Below, piece by piece: positions 8,876 to 19,305 of a stretch of 64,000 bases of DNA (its first letter is position 1; each line of letters begins with the position of its first letter). The translations under genes were made by a program, and so were the position numbers. The notes under the pieces were generated by a model. It was not told the DNA's origin. It worked only from the letters and a program-made list of their open reading frames with translations, and made no database searches. This stretch comes from Pseudogracilibacillus sp. GTDB lineage: Bacteria > Bacillota > Bacilli > Bacillales > Amphibacillaceae. Where the stretch lies: NCBI GenBank assembly GCA_026169815.1, contig JAPFDT010000012.1, forward strand, positions 1-64,000, written 5' to 3'.

Positions 8876-9609
8876 GATAAAACCTCCTTAATCCATTGTT
8901 GCTGAGTTTGCCACTTGGCTATTTTATCTTCGTCTTGAACTTGTGCTTGTTTCATTTGCTTAATGACATAATCTATTTTATCATGTTCTGCTTGCCATTT
9001 TTTAATAAAAACAGTTGATTTTTCTTTCATTAGTTTAGGTCCAAAAAGCCAATTTTTTTCTTCTTCTTCTGTTAATGCTGTAAATAAGTCATCTGCTGAA
9101 TATTCGCTCACTATTATTTCATAAATATGATCATTTTCTTCAATAATTAATTCATCAGTAATGAAGTAGTGATTACGTGCTAAAAAAGACCTTACAGCGT
9201 ACCCATTATTGTTAGGTTGTGTAATAAGTCGTCGTACGTTTGTTAATTTATCTTTTCCTTCTGTTAAAATGTTGGCAATCAGTGAACCGCCCATTCCAGC
9301 AATTGTAATAGTATCAATATGATCATTTTGATCAATAACTTCTAATCCATTTCCTAAACGTACGTCAATACGATCAGCTAATTGATAAGCCTGTACAGTT
9401 TCTTTAGCTCGTGCTAGAGGGCCTTTACTTACTTCTCCAGCAATAGCACGTACATTAGGATATTTTGTACACACATAACAAGGTAAATAAGCATGATCTG
9501 AACCAATATCAGCAAAAAGTGTAGTTTTGTCTAGATATGTTGCAATTGCTTTTAAACGCTTTGAAAGCTGTATATTCTCTACCATATCCATTACTCCTAT
9601 ATTCTTCAA
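8872..9609 (-). CDS. trmK: tRNA (adenine(22)-N1)-methyltransferase TrmK
   Basis: S-adenosylmethionine-dependent enzyme that makes m1A22 in the D-loop of bacterial tRNAs. The class I methyltransferase core is clear: motif I DIGSDHAYLP near residue 36, the GNGLEV segment, and the catalytic-region motif TIAGMGG. The C-terminal coiled coil seen in TrmK structures is present (about 190-235). At 245 residues it is slightly longer than B. subtilis TrmK; an internal Met at residue 7 or 9 may be the real start. Confidence 0.93.
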   Translation of the reverse strand: MKNIGVMDMVENIQLSKRLKAIATYLDKTTLFADIGSDHAYLPCYVCTKYPNVRAIAGEVSKGPLARAKETVQAYQLADRIDVRLGNGLEVIDQNDHIDTITIAGMGGSLIANILTEGKDKLTNVRRLITQPNNNGYAVRSFLARNHYFITDELIIEENDHIYEIIVSEYSADDLFTALTEEEEKNWLFGPKLMKEKSTVFIKKWQAEHDKIDYVIKQMKQAQVQDEDKIAKWQTQQQWIKEVLS

Positions 9610-9620
9610 AAAATGGCGAA

Positions 9621-9646
9621 AAGCTTTCTGTATTAACAGAAAGCTT
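9621..9646 (-). terminator. Terminator after cccA
   Basis: A perfect 11-bp stem (9621-9631 with 9636-9646) with a four-base loop. The minus-strand transcript continues into CGCCAUUUUUU, a U-rich tail. Confidence 0.8.
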
Positions 9647-9665
9647 ATTCATCCTCAATATGTTA

Positions 9666-10061
9666 TTATTTCATTTCACTTAACCAGTCAGCTATAACTT
9701 CTGCTTCTTCTGGTCCAGCTGTTCCTGGAGGCATAGAGCCTTGTCCATTATTAATGATATCTTCAATCTCATCTGCTGAATGATCGCCACCAACAGCAGT
9801 TAGGTCTGGACCTACAGATCCTGACATATCATCTCCGTGACAACTAGCACAAGAGTTAGCGTAGATTGCTTCAGGGTCATCAGCTGTTTCGCCGTCGCCA
9901 TCTTCACCGTCTTCCTCTGTCACTTCTTCTCCATCATTTTCTTCTGCTAATTGGATATCTTCTTTTTGGGAAACTCCTATATAAAAGACAATCACTGCAG
10001 CAAAAATACCTACGATAGCTATAATTCCAAATGGGAGAACATTCTTTTTCATATCACTCAT
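9666..10061 (-). CDS. cccA: Membrane-anchored cytochrome c-550
   Basis: A small electron carrier on the outer face of the membrane, part of the aerobic respiratory chain. Residues 9-30 form a membrane anchor; residues 35-62 are a strongly acidic linker, common in halotolerant bacteria; the haem domain follows with CASCH at 71-75 and the distal Met110 in GSMPPG. 131 residues is close to B. subtilis CccA (120). The position beside trmK and sigA is conserved. Confidence 0.96.
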   Translation of the reverse strand: MSDMKKNVLPFGIIAIVGIFAAVIVFYIGVSQKEDIQLAEENDGEEVTEEDGEDGDGETADDPEAIYANSCASCHGDDMSGSVGPDLTAVGGDHSADEIEDIINNGQGSMPPGTAGPEEAEVIADWLSEMK

Positions 10062-10192
10062 TCCTCCTTATGTAATTGTTCTATGTACTGTATAAAACAG
10101 ACTAATCTTATTTTACTCGATAATCAGTTTAGTTTAAAGTAATTATGTTTTTTAAAAGTAAATATTTTCCTTGAATGTGATAAATTCAAGAG

Positions 10193-10230
10193 GAATAATT
10201 TCATAATGAAAATTCATTATGAAATTATTC
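10193..10230. terminator. Long palindrome at the 3' end of sigA
   Basis: An 18-bp perfect inverted repeat (10193-10210 with 10213-10230) overlaps the sigA stop codon. It can form a hairpin in either transcript. The U-tract on the leftward side is weak (CCUCUUGAAUUU), so termination is likely but not certain; it may also protect the mRNA end. Confidence 0.6.
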
Positions 10231-11337
10231 TAGAAAATCTTTTAATTGTTTACTGCGACTTGGATGACGTAACTTTCTTAAAGCTTTTGCTTCAATCTGT
10301 CGAATACGTTCTCTTGTTACACCAAATACTTTTCCAACTTCTTCTAGTGTTCTTGTACGACCATCATCTAAACCAAAGCGTAAACGTAATACATTCTCTT
10401 CACGGTCTGTTAACGTATCTAAAACATCTTCTAATTGTTCTTTTAACAATTCATATGCTGCGTGATCTGATGGAGAAACAGCCTCTTGATCTTCAATGAA
10501 ATCACCTAAATGGGAATCATCTTCTTCACCAATTGGTGTTTCTAATGAAACTGGTTCTTGAGCGATTTTTTGAATCTCTCGTACTTTACTTGGTGATAAT
10601 TCCATTTCCTTTCCAATTTCTTCTGGAGTAGGCTCGCGTCCTAAGTCTTGTAACAATTGACGTTGTACACGAATGAGTTTATTAATTGTTTCAACCATGT
10701 GTACAGGAATACGAATCGTTCTAGCTTGGTCCGCAATTGCCCTTGTTATTGCTTGACGAATCCACCATGTAGCGTACGTACTAAACTTAAATCCTTTTTC
10801 ATGGTCGAACTTTTCAACTGCTTTAATTAAGCCCATGTTACCTTCTTGAATTAAATCAAGGAATAACATACCTCTACCTACGTAACGTTTAGCAATACTT
10901 ACAACTAAACGTAAGTTTGCTTCTGCTAGGTCACGTCCAGCTTGTTCATCATTTTCTTTAATTCGTTTTGCTAATTCGACTTCTTGTTCTGCAGTTAATA
11001 AATCAACTCTACCGATTTCTTTTAAATACATTCTTACTGGGTCATTGATTTTAATTCCTAATGGAACACTTAAGTCTCTTAAGTCATCTGCTTTTGTCAT
11101 ATCTTCTTTTAAAGCTTTTTCATCCTCAGCATCACCAATTACTTCAATGCCTTGTTCTTCTAGTTGTTCGTAAAATTCATCAATTTGTTCAGGTTCTATT
11201 TCAAATGCAGAAAGACGATCTGCCACATCTTCGTATGCTAAAACACCTGATTTTTTCCCTGTTTCAATCAATTCATCTTTTACTTGTTCGATTGTTAAAT
11301 TACTTTCCACTGTTTGAGAAGATTTGTTTTCTGACAT
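10225..11337 (-). CDS. sigA: RNA polymerase primary sigma factor SigA (RpoD)
   Basis: Directs RNA polymerase to housekeeping promoters. In 370 residues, the length of B. subtilis SigA, region 1.1 at the N-terminus is followed by region 1.2 ([11 protein letters not shown]), region 2 with the -10 recognition segment [16 protein letters not shown], region 3, and region 4 with the helix-turn-helix ending [21 protein letters not shown]. It follows dnaG by 26 bases, in the conserved dnaG-sigA operon. Confidence 0.99.
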   Translation of the reverse strand: MSENKSSQTVESNLTIEQVKDELIETGKKSGVLAYEDVADRLSAFEIEPEQIDEFYEQLEEQGIEVIGDAEDEKALKEDMTKADDLRDLSVPLGIKINDPVRMYLKEIGRVDLLTAEQEVELAKRIKENDEQAGRDLAEANLRLVVSIAKRYVGRGMLFLDLIQEGNMGLIKAVEKFDHEKGFKFSTYATWWIRQAITRAIADQARTIRIPVHMVETINKLIRVQRQLLQDLGREPTPEEIGKEMELSPSKVREIQKIAQEPVSLETPIGEEDDSHLGDFIEDQEAVSPSDHAAYELLKEQLEDVLDTLTDREENVLRLRFGLDDGRTRTLEEVGKVFGVTRERIRQIEAKALRKLRHPSRSKQLKDFLE

Positions 11338-11363
11338 AAGTCCCTTCCCTCCTTAAATAATTC

Positions 11364-13169
11364 TTACCTTAATTGTTGCAATTGTTTTTTAATCTCTATA
11401 ATTTCAAGCCCAATTTTAGCCGCTAAAATTGGATTAGGTTCTTGCTTTTGTTTTCTCTCTAATATGCGTAAATAAGCGACATCTGTAGATTCAGCTTGAA
11501 TGACTTTAATATAGTCATCCATCACTTCTTCCGTAATCATTTCTTCTGTATCAATCATAGCGACGTCCATTACAATTTCTTTTAAATGGTCATCCGTTAA
11601 ATTATCTATTAATTGACTGACATTCATGTCCTCAAACTTTTCATGTAGAGCATATAAATGTGTTAATATAACTTTATGTTCATCTACATTAAATTGCACA
11701 CCTAATGTCTGTTGGACCTTGTGGATTATATTAGGATTTTGTAACATATGTGCCAATAAAAAACGTTCTGCATTTGTATGTGCAGGTAAAATCGTTTTTT
11801 TTGTTACTGACCGCGTTATTGGTTGCGGATGATTTGGTTGTGGTTGATTACCTTTATGTTGGCGATTATTACTTTTTTTATGCTCATCTATATCATGATG
11901 GATAATATCTGTTGATAAATTAAATTCTTCGGCAACTTCGTTTACATAAAACTCAAGTTCTATAGAGCTTTCAATCGTTGCTAACAGAATAATTATTTCT
12001 TCTATATAAGCTATTCGATTATCATCAATCGATAAGTCATATTTTTTTCGTTTATAATTCATATAAAAACGAATAAGTGAATCACTGCGATTAATAATTT
12101 GTTCTTGAAACTCTTCGCCACCGTGTTCGTTAATATAATCATCCGGATCCATTCCATCTGGCATTTGAGCAACTTTCACATTTGCTCCTACTTGTTCTAA
12201 AAGTTGTGCTGCTTGATAACTTGCTTCAACTCCTGCATGATCGGCATCATAACAAATTACAACTGTATCAACATAACGCTTTAACAACCTAGCTTGATTC
12301 GTTGTCAGAGCTGTGCCTAACGTTGCTATTGTGTTCGTTACATTTGCCTGATAAGCAGCTATAACATCCATATACCCCTCAAACACGATTGCTTCATTTT
12401 CACGACGAATATGTCGTTTTGCTAAATCAAAATTAAATAAAAGATTTCCTTTTTGAAATAATTCGTGTTCAGGGCTGTTTAAATACTTTGGTTCTTCTCC
12501 TTGATAAGAGCGTCCGCCAAACGCAACAGTTTTACCTAAGTGATTCCGTATCGGAAAAATGACTCTGCCTCTAAAGACATCAGTAAAATGTTCATTATCA
12601 TGTGTGGATATTAAACCTGCTTTAACAAGTGATTGCCGATGAAATCCTTTTTCTTGAAGAAACTCTAACGTTATTTCACTATTGCTCGGCGAGTAACCTA
12701 ATTGAAACGTTTCTATCGTATCTTTATTTATGCCTCTTTCAAGTAAGTAATCTTGTGCCGATTGACCATCATCAGTTCCTTTCAGCATATAATGATAATA
12801 CTTTGTTAGTAAATGATAAGCTGATAAAAATGTTTGTCCTTCTTCAGATATACTTTGTTCTTTGCGTTGTGTATCTGGTAAGGCTATGTTTGCCTTATTA
12901 GCTAAATGATGAACTGCTTCGATAAAGTTAAATGATTCTATTTCCATTAAAAAATTGAATACACTACCACCTTTTCCACAACCGAAGCAACGGAAAAGCT
13001 GTTTTTCTTTTGACACAGTGAAAGAAGGAGTTTTCTCATCATGAAAAGGACATAATCCGACATGGTTTCGTCCTTGTCGCTTTAACGAAACATATCCTTC
13101 AACAACATCTACAATGTCATTTTCTTTACGAATGTTCTCTATTATTTCTTCTGGTATGTGTGTTGACAT
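11364..13169 (-). CDS. dnaG: DNA primase DnaG
   Basis: Makes RNA primers for chromosome replication at the DnaB helicase. The 601 residues show the N-terminal zinc-binding domain (Cys40, His43, Cys61, Cys64), the catalytic TOPRIM core with EGYMDVI and the DADHAG acidic motif, and a C-terminal helicase-binding region. A polar insert (about 428-452, rich in Asn, Gln, Pro) links core and C-terminal domain. In B. subtilis yqxD lies upstream; it is missing here. Confidence 0.98.
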   Translation of the reverse strand: MSTHIPEEIIENIRKENDIVDVVEGYVSLKRQGRNHVGLCPFHDEKTPSFTVSKEKQLFRCFGCGKGGSVFNFLMEIESFNFIEAVHHLANKANIALPDTQRKEQSISEEGQTFLSAYHLLTKYYHYMLKGTDDGQSAQDYLLERGINKDTIETFQLGYSPSNSEITLEFLQEKGFHRQSLVKAGLISTHDNEHFTDVFRGRVIFPIRNHLGKTVAFGGRSYQGEEPKYLNSPEHELFQKGNLLFNFDLAKRHIRRENEAIVFEGYMDVIAAYQANVTNTIATLGTALTTNQARLLKRYVDTVVICYDADHAGVEASYQAAQLLEQVGANVKVAQMPDGMDPDDYINEHGGEEFQEQIINRSDSLIRFYMNYKRKKYDLSIDDNRIAYIEEIIILLATIESSIELEFYVNEVAEEFNLSTDIIHHDIDEHKKSNNRQHKGNQPQPNHPQPITRSVTKKTILPAHTNAERFLLAHMLQNPNIIHKVQQTLGVQFNVDEHKVILTHLYALHEKFEDMNVSQLIDNLTDDHLKEIVMDVAMIDTEEMITEEVMDDYIKVIQAESTDVAYLRILERKQKQEPNPILAAKIGLEIIEIKKQLQQLR

Positions 13170-13262
13170 TTTGCTCAGAACATCCCCTTATAGCCCATTG
13201 TTGTTTATATTCGATTTTTACATGAGATACTCCTGCATCATTCGACAATATTTTTATGACGA

Positions 13263-13303
13263 TTTAAAAAATATTCCTTTGAGAAGCATTTGTCTCAAGG
13301 AAA
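13263..13303 (-). terminator. Terminator after ppsR
   Basis: Stem CCTTGAGA...TCTCAAAGG with one bulge, followed on the minus strand by AAUAUUUUUU. It separates ppsR from the dnaG-sigA operon, so dnaG needs its own promoter within 13170-13262. Confidence 0.7.
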
Positions 13304-13419
13304 ATGTGTTATTACTTGCTTGTTCATATAAATATATTCCCATATAGCATAAAATATAAACCTAAGACGGTATATACGACATCTCATTATAGTATAAAGA
13401 GCATTTTAACGCTAGTAAA

Positions 13420-14235
13420 TTAGTTTAAATCTTTATTATACATATGTTTGATCATGTTAGCAGTTTCTTCTACTGCTTTATTAGATACGTCAATTACTTC
13501 ACAACCAATTTTATCGATGATCTCATCGAAATAAGCTAGTTCTTCATCAATTCTTTGTAATGTTGCATATGTTGCGTGATCACCTAAACCTAATGCTTTC
13601 AAACGTTCTTTACGAATATCGATTAGCTTTTCTCGACTAATTCTTAATCCAATACATTTTGCTTTATCTAAACGAAAAAGTTCTTCAGGTGGATCCACTT
13701 CAGGTACAACAGGTATATTAGCTACTTTTAAGCGTTGATGAGCTAGATATTGAGATAATGGCGTTTTAGAAGTACGTGATACCCCAATTAATACAATATC
13801 TGCACGGGAAATCCCTCGTGGATCTCGACCGTCATCATATCGTACAGCAAATTCAATTGCTTCTATTCGTTTAAAATAATCTTTATCTAATTTATAAATC
13901 AATCCTGGTTCTAAGTGCGGCTCATTTTGAAATTTCCGTTTCATTAAATCCATCATTGGACCCATAATATCAATTACTTCAACATTTAAAGCAGTTGATC
14001 GTTTATTCATATAATCTCGTAATTCTGGATCAACTAAAGTAAAAGCTAAAAAAGCGTCTTTTTCTTTTACTAACTCTAATGTGTCATCAATAATTGATTT
14101 ATCATCTACATAAGGCACACGTTGAATATTGTAATCTCCATTTGTGAATTGACTTAATCCTGCTTTAATTACCAATTCTGCTGTTTCGCCTACTGAATCC
14201 GATAATACGAAAACTAGCGGATTTTTATTGTTCAT
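13420..14235 (-). CDS. ppsR: PPDK regulatory protein-type kinase/phosphorylase (YqfL)
   Basis: 271 residues, full length for the DUF299 family, whose members phosphorylate and dephosphorylate pyruvate phosphate dikinase or PEP synthase using ADP and phosphate. The P-loop-like GVSRTSKT is at 151-158; the N-terminal SDSVGETAE motif is also typical. In B. subtilis its homologue YqfL works with CcpN on gluconeogenic gene control, and here as there it directly follows ccpN (15 bases), consistent with one operon. Confidence 0.93.
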   Translation of the reverse strand: MNNKNPLVFVLSDSVGETAELVIKAGLSQFTNGDYNIQRVPYVDDKSIIDDTLELVKEKDAFLAFTLVDPELRDYMNKRSTALNVEVIDIMGPMMDLMKRKFQNEPHLEPGLIYKLDKDYFKRIEAIEFAVRYDDGRDPRGISRADIVLIGVSRTSKTPLSQYLAHQRLKVANIPVVPEVDPPEELFRLDKAKCIGLRISREKLIDIRKERLKALGLGDHATYATLQRIDEELAYFDEIIDKIGCEVIDVSNKAVEETANMIKHMYNKDLN

Positions 14236-14250
14236 TTTTTCCCCTACTTT

Positions 14251-14880
14251 CTAAATTTGTTCGTCTAAAATCAATTCAACAAAAGCCTTCGTTACATTTG
14301 TTTTCGTAATTCTTCCAATAACTTGAAGCCCTTCATCTGTTTCTTTTACAACGGGCAACCCATCTATTTGTTTATCAATTAACTTCTTCGCAGCTTCGAT
14401 TAACAAATCATTTGCTGTACATACTGTAACATTAGGCATTCGCGTCATAATAATATGAACAGGAACGGAATTTAAATCTTGATTTCCTATACTAGCTCGT
14501 AACAAGTCTTTACGTGATAGCACACCTGTTAAACAACCAGTATCATTAACGACAAACAGTGTGCCTACATCCCCTAAAAACATTGTAGAAACTGCATCAT
14601 AAACAGACTGATCTTCTTTCACTACGACAGGAACTGATTGAAATTCTTTTACTTTATATTGTTTTACTTTTTCAGTAAGTAACTCAGAACCCGTTTTTCC
14701 TGTATAAAAATAACCCACTCGCGGTCTAGCATCAAGATAACCAGCCATCGTTAAAATAGCTAAATCAGGTCGTAATGTTGCACGTGATAATGACAGTTGT
14801 TTTGCTATTTTTTCACCAGTAATAGGTCCATCTTCTTTCACGATATCAATAATTTTATTTTGTCGCTCTGATAACTCCAC
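14251..14880 (-). CDS. ccpN: Transcriptional repressor CcpN (HTH plus two CBS domains)
   Basis: Represses gluconeogenic genes (gapB, pckA) under glycolytic conditions in B. subtilis. It has an N-terminal winged helix (GEKIAKQLSLSRATLRPDLA) followed by a CBS pair that binds nucleotide. I chose the GTG at 14880 because AGGTGG lies seven bases upstream and the resulting protein (209 residues, M-ELSERQNK) matches the family length of about 212. An ATG at 14925 would add 15 residues with no homology expected. It pairs with ppsR downstream. Confidence 0.93.
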   Translation of the reverse strand: MELSERQNKIIDIVKEDGPITGEKIAKQLSLSRATLRPDLAILTMAGYLDARPRVGYFYTGKTGSELLTEKVKQYKVKEFQSVPVVVKEDQSVYDAVSTMFLGDVGTLFVVNDTGCLTGVLSRKDLLRASIGNQDLNSVPVHIIMTRMPNVTVCTANDLLIEAAKKLIDKQIDGLPVVKETDEGLQVIGRITKTNVTKAFVELILDEQI

Positions 14881-14954
14881 TTTTACACCACCTACATTCA
14901 AATATGTACCCATTATCTTCATCATCTAATCAATTATGAATAGAATAGAAAGGC

Positions 14955-14992
14955 CAAAAGCAAACATGTATATTTAGCTATGTTTGCTTTTG
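14955..14992 (-). terminator. Terminator after the glyQS operon
   Basis: A 13-bp perfect stem (14955-14967 with 14980-14992) lies 17 bases beyond the glyS stop codon region and ends the leftward transcript. The tail on the minus strand is only moderately U-rich. Confidence 0.65.
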
Positions 14993-15008
14993 ACAATTAT
15001 TGTTCATT

Positions 15009-17075
15009 TTAATGATGTTGTTTCCATTCTATTAATGTTATATCGGCATATTGTGCAATTAGCTTAGCGATATTGTTAACTAATGCTAAACGATTTTGTT
15101 TCACTTTCTCATCGTCTGCCATGACCATATTATGTTCAAAGAAATCATGGATTGGCTTAGCTAAAGTTGCTAATGCATCTAAAGCTTCAGCTGCTTCATA
15201 GTTTTCTTGATGTGTTACAAATGTTTCTGCAACTACATTCGTTTGTTCATGTAACTTAACTTCAGAATCCGTTTCAAACAAAGTAGCATCTACTTCAAAT
15301 GTTGTAGCTTGCTTGCTTAAATTCATAATACGTACTAATGATTCTTGCACTGGTTTAAATGTAGGGTCATTTCTTTTCTCAGATAAAATTTGTGCTTTTT
15401 GTAAAGAATAATTTAAAACACCAATCTTCTTTTTAATAACAGCTTGAATAATATCTTGTTCAATGCCACGTTCAGATAAAATAAACGACACTCGATTAGC
15501 AAAGAACGAATGAATTTCTTCTTCAGCTTCGTCATTCACATCATATAATTCAACTGCGAAAGAAATTAATGTTTCAACTGAAATATCCCACTTTTGTTCT
15601 TTAGCTATACGTAAAATACCGATTGCTTGTCTTCTTAAGCCTAATGGATCTTGAGAACCTGTTGGAATAAGACCTACTGAAATACATGATACAATCGTAT
15701 CTAATTTATCTGCCACACTTACAATAGCTCCAACATCTGTTGTCGGTAATCCACCGTTAGATTGTACTGGATAATAATGTTCTTTTATTCCTTTTGCTAC
15801 TTCTTTATCTTCGCCAAAGTGGAGAGCATATTTTTCACCCATAATTCCTTGTAATTCAGGGAATTCTCCAACCATGCTCGTCATTAAATCAAATTTACAT
15901 ACTTCAGCTGTTCTTTTTGCTTGAGCGGCAACAGTACTGTCAACATGAAGATAGTCCGTTAATTTTTCTGTTAATGTGACAACCTTTTCCACCTTTTCGT
16001 ATGTTGTACCGATTTTTTCCTGGAAAATAACTGTCTTTAATTTATCGTTATAAAATTCAATTGAATTACTTTTATCTTCTTCATAGAAAAAGGCACCATC
16101 TGCTAAACGGGCACGCAAGACTTTTTCATTTCCGCGAGCAACGTTTTCGATTTGTTGGTCATCTCCATTGCGTACACTAACAAAATACGGTAATAAAGCA
16201 TCTTCTTCTTTGGTCATGACAGGGAAGTAACGTTGATGCTCAGCCATGGATGTAATTAAAGTTTCTTGTGGTAATTTCAAATATTCTTCTGCAAATGAAC
16301 CATGGAAAGCTGTAGGATACTCTACTAAGTTACGAACTTCATTTAAAAGTTCAGGTTCTACTTGAATATGAAACCCTTCTTCTTCTTCAATTGTTTTAAT
16401 TTGTTCTAAAATAAGTTGTTCTCGCTCTTTTGGATCGACAATAACGTAATTTTCTTTAAGAATGTTTTCATACGTTAATGGATCTTCAATAATTGCTTCC
16501 TCTCCTAAAAAACGATGTCCATATGTTTTATTACTTGTTGTAACATTAGCAATTTCAAATGGAATAACAGTATCATTTAACAAAGCTACTATCCAACGAA
16601 TTGGTCTAGCATAACGATAAGAGCCACTACCCCAGCGCATTGTTTGTGGAAAATGGATAGAGGATATAATATCTTTTAATCCAGGTAACACGTCACTCGT
16701 CGGTTTTCCTTCTGTTACTTTTTCTACAAAGATATATTCGACACCTTTTACTTCTTGCACATATATATCTTCCGGACTTTTACCTTGTCCTTTAGAAAAG
16801 CCAATTGCTGCTTTAGTCCAATTACCAGACTCATCTTTAGCAATTTTAGTTTGTGGTCCTCTAACTTCTTCCTTTATCGTTGTTTGATGTGTTGCAATAT
16901 CTTTTATTCTAATGGCTAATCTTCTTGGTGTAGAAAAAGATTCAATCGACTTAAATTCGATATGTAAATCTTGTAACCATTTAGTTGTTTTATTTAATAA
17001 TTGTTGTTCAGCATCGTCAATAAAACGAGCAGGAAGTTCTTCTATACCTATTTCTAATAATACATGATTATTCAT
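15009..17075 (-). CDS. glyS: Glycine--tRNA ligase beta subunit
   Basis: 688 residues; binds tRNA-Gly in the alpha2-beta2 glycyl-tRNA synthetase of most bacteria. The family signature [10 protein letters not shown] is at the N-terminus, an HD-like domain with [14 protein letters not shown] lies in the middle, and an anticodon-binding DALR-like domain ends the protein. It overlaps glyQ by eight bases, showing translational coupling. Expression should be governed by the T-box leader ahead of glyQ. Confidence 0.98.
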   Translation of the reverse strand: MNNHVLLEIGIEELPARFIDDAEQQLLNKTTKWLQDLHIEFKSIESFSTPRRLAIRIKDIATHQTTIKEEVRGPQTKIAKDESGNWTKAAIGFSKGQGKSPEDIYVQEVKGVEYIFVEKVTEGKPTSDVLPGLKDIISSIHFPQTMRWGSGSYRYARPIRWIVALLNDTVIPFEIANVTTSNKTYGHRFLGEEAIIEDPLTYENILKENYVIVDPKEREQLILEQIKTIEEEEGFHIQVEPELLNEVRNLVEYPTAFHGSFAEEYLKLPQETLITSMAEHQRYFPVMTKEEDALLPYFVSVRNGDDQQIENVARGNEKVLRARLADGAFFYEEDKSNSIEFYNDKLKTVIFQEKIGTTYEKVEKVVTLTEKLTDYLHVDSTVAAQAKRTAEVCKFDLMTSMVGEFPELQGIMGEKYALHFGEDKEVAKGIKEHYYPVQSNGGLPTTDVGAIVSVADKLDTIVSCISVGLIPTGSQDPLGLRRQAIGILRIAKEQKWDISVETLISFAVELYDVNDEAEEEIHSFFANRVSFILSERGIEQDIIQAVIKKKIGVLNYSLQKAQILSEKRNDPTFKPVQESLVRIMNLSKQATTFEVDATLFETDSEVKLHEQTNVVAETFVTHQENYEAAEALDALATLAKPIHDFFEHNMVMADDEKVKQNRLALVNNIAKLIAQYADITLIEWKQHH

Positions 17076-17955
17076 CCAAGCTCTCCTCCTCTTTTAACAT
17101 TGGGAATCCTAATCTTTCACGTTCCGCAATATATGCATGAGCAATCGTTCTTGCTAAATTACGAACTCTTGAAATATATCCAGTTCGTTCCGTTACCGAA
17201 ATAACTCCTCTTGCATCTAACAAGTTAAATGTGTGCGAACATTTTAAGACATAATCATATGATGGGAAAATTAATCCTTTTTCCATCGTTGCTTTTGCTT
17301 CTTTTTCATATAAATTAAATAAAGTAAATAACATATCGCTATCTGATTCATCAAAAGCATATTTAGAATGCTCATATTCTGGTTGTAAGAAAATATCTCT
17401 TACTGTTACACCATCAACCCACTCTAAATCAAACACATTTTCTTTATCTTGAATATAAGCTGCTAAACGTTCAATTCCGTACGTTAATTCAACTGCAACA
17501 GGACTAGCCTCTAATCCACCTATTTGCTGGAAGTAAGTAAATTGGGTAATTTCCATTCCATCTAACCATACTTCCCAACCTAATCCAGATGCTCCTAGTG
17601 TTGGATTTTCCCAGTTATCTTCAACAAAACGAATATCATGATGTAAAGGATTAATACCTAATTCTACTAAAGATTGTAAATATAAATCTTGAATGTTGTC
17701 TGGTGATGGTTTCATAATAACTTGGAATTGATGGTGTTGATATAAACGATTTGGGTTCTCTCCGTAACGCCCATCGTCTGGTCGTCTTGATGGTTCAACA
17801 TAAGCTACATTCCACGGTTCAGGACCTAAACTACGTAACAACGTCATCGGTGACATTGTTCCCGCTCCTTTTTCGACGTCATAAGCTTGCATTAAAATAC
17901 AATCATGCTTCGACCAATATTGTTGTAATGCTAAGATCATTTCTTGAATATTCAT
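17068..17955 (-). CDS. glyQ: Glycine--tRNA ligase alpha subunit
   Basis: 295 residues, standard length; catalytic subunit that activates glycine and charges tRNA-Gly. The class II core is evident: [34 protein letters not shown] and the [21 protein letters not shown] region. First gene of the glyQS operon, preceded by a T-box riboswitch and a good sigma-A promoter. Confidence 0.98.
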   Translation of the reverse strand: MNIQEMILALQQYWSKHDCILMQAYDVEKGAGTMSPMTLLRSLGPEPWNVAYVEPSRRPDDGRYGENPNRLYQHHQFQVIMKPSPDNIQDLYLQSLVELGINPLHHDIRFVEDNWENPTLGASGLGWEVWLDGMEITQFTYFQQIGGLEASPVAVELTYGIERLAAYIQDKENVFDLEWVDGVTVRDIFLQPEYEHSKYAFDESDSDMLFTLFNLYEKEAKATMEKGLIFPSYDYVLKCSHTFNLLDARGVISVTERTGYISRVRNLARTIAHAYIAERERLGFPMLKEEESLDE

Positions 17956-18002
17956 CTTTTATCCCTCTTTTTCTTATTATTAGACATATAAGGAACAAAA
18001 AA

Positions 18003-18208
18003 ATCCGTCCCTATGCCTTTTTCATTAAAAAGACATAGGGACGGATTCTTGCCCGCGGTTCCACCCTATTTGTTTACAAATATCGTAAACCACTTTAACA
18101 TGTTCTGCTCCAGGGTGCCTTCTGCCATTGTGCTATTACCTAGCTCTCACTATTCTAGGCTCGCTAAAAATAGACAGCAATACATACTAATCCCTTTCCT
18201 CACATATA
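18003..18208 (-). ncRNA. T-box riboswitch controlling glyQS
   Basis: The minus strand carries the T-box consensus AGGGTGGAACCGCG (18054-18067), which pairs in the antiterminator. It is followed by a strong terminator hairpin (18003-18047) with a U run. Upstream, GAGAGCTAGG and the AGAAGGCACC segment resemble stem I of short Gly T-boxes; GGC at 18117-18119 is the likely specifier. Uncharged tRNA-Gly would favour read-through. The specifier call is inference from related leaders. Confidence 0.92.
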
Positions 18209-18214
18209 CTCTAT

Positions 18215-18243
18215 ATTATATACAATAAAAGTTTACTTTGCAA
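18215..18243 (-). promoter_or_regulatory. Sigma-A promoter of the glyQS operon
   Basis: TTGCAA (18238-18243), a 17-base spacer, then TATAAT (18215-18220), immediately ahead of the T-box leader. Spacing and -10 are ideal. Confidence 0.8.
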
Positions 18244-18275
18244 TATATTTTACTAAAAAGTATCTTAACACTTTA

Positions 18276-19016
18276 CTATAACAAATCAATCTGTTCTAAA
18301 AAGCGCCGAGATTTTAAGTGAAATCCGCCATAAACATCATAGTATTCATTAAATAATGTACGAAGTAATTGTTGGTTCTCTTTTTTCACTGATATGCTCC
18401 CAATTCTTTCAAGGCCAACATGTAAAAATACTTGAAATAATTTCATTATTTTCGGATGTAACAGTACTGCTCTCTCATCCCTAGTGAAGCATTGTTCGCA
18501 TAGAACTCCACCTTCTTGAATAGAAAAGGATTTTAATGATTCATTCCTTCCACAATTAACACATTGATCTACAACAGGGGCAAATCCACCTTTTGCAAAT
18601 AACTTTAATTCATACATGAGTAAAGGAATCATAAACTCTTCTTCTTCATTCATCCAATTCAATGTTAAAGTAAGTTGCTTATAAATGAATGGATCTGGTT
18701 GTCTTTCCTCCATTAGCTTATCTGTCAGTTCAACTAAATAAGCTGCGTATGCTGTTTTAATAATATCTTCACGGATATGCCGATAAGAAGAAATTGTTTG
18801 CCCCTGTTGCACAGTACTTAATCCTTTTGAAAGATAGATTAGAAAGTCTCCCTCAATGAAAACTTGCGACACTGCACTTAATTTACTTTTTGTTTTATTA
18901 GCGCCTCTTGCAATTGCTGTAATTTTTCCAGCATCTTTCGTAAAAATCGTTATAATTTTATGAGTTTCTCCGTAGTCCCGTGACTTTATTACAATGCCTT
19001 CTATTTGACGTAACAT
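18276..19016 (-). CDS. recO: DNA repair protein RecO
   Basis: Recombination mediator that loads RecA on SSB-coated single-stranded DNA in the RecFOR pathway. 246 residues with an N-terminal OB fold (MLRQIEGIVIKSRDYGETHK), a helical middle, and a four-cysteine zinc site typical of Gram-positive RecO (CVNCGRNE, then GGVLCEQC, about 147-178). Lies between yqzL/era and glyQS as in B. subtilis. Confidence 0.96.
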   Translation of the reverse strand: MLRQIEGIVIKSRDYGETHKIITIFTKDAGKITAIARGANKTKSKLSAVSQVFIEGDFLIYLSKGLSTVQQGQTISSYRHIREDIIKTAYAAYLVELTDKLMEERQPDPFIYKQLTLTLNWMNEEEEFMIPLLMYELKLFAKGGFAPVVDQCVNCGRNESLKSFSIQEGGVLCEQCFTRDERAVLLHPKIMKLFQVFLHVGLERIGSISVKKENQQLLRTLFNEYYDVYGGFHLKSRRFLEQIDLL

Positions 19017-19041
19017 GACATCCCCTCAAATTTCAATAACA

Positions 19042-19203
19042 CTACACTTTTGTTTCCATAGTCATACTTTCATTTTCAATTAGTGAATCGACAGATTTAT
19101 CATTTTTTCTTTCTTCTAGTTGGTCACTCTCAAGCTGTTTTAACAATAAATAAGTTTCAATGTTCCCTGTCTTCAAAAATAAATTCCAAATTTCTTCTCG
19201 CAA
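19042..19203 (-). CDS. YqzL family small protein
   Basis: A 53-residue protein starting with TTG (MREEIWNLFLKTGNIETYLL...). AAAGGATG lies eight bases upstream, and the gene sits between era and recO, exactly where B. subtilis has yqzL. The aromatic-rich start and the TGNIETYLLLK segment match that family. The C-terminal half is acidic and variable. Function unknown. Confidence 0.82.
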   Translation of the reverse strand: MREEIWNLFLKTGNIETYLLLKQLESDQLEERKNDKSVDSLIENESMTMETKV

Positions 19204-19305
19204 AAGAAATCATCCTTTCCTTTATTTTCGTTGAGTTGATATAGAACTTACTATTAGATTTACCTAACTAAAGAAATTCATTAGTATTAAATTTTACCAA
19301 TTCAT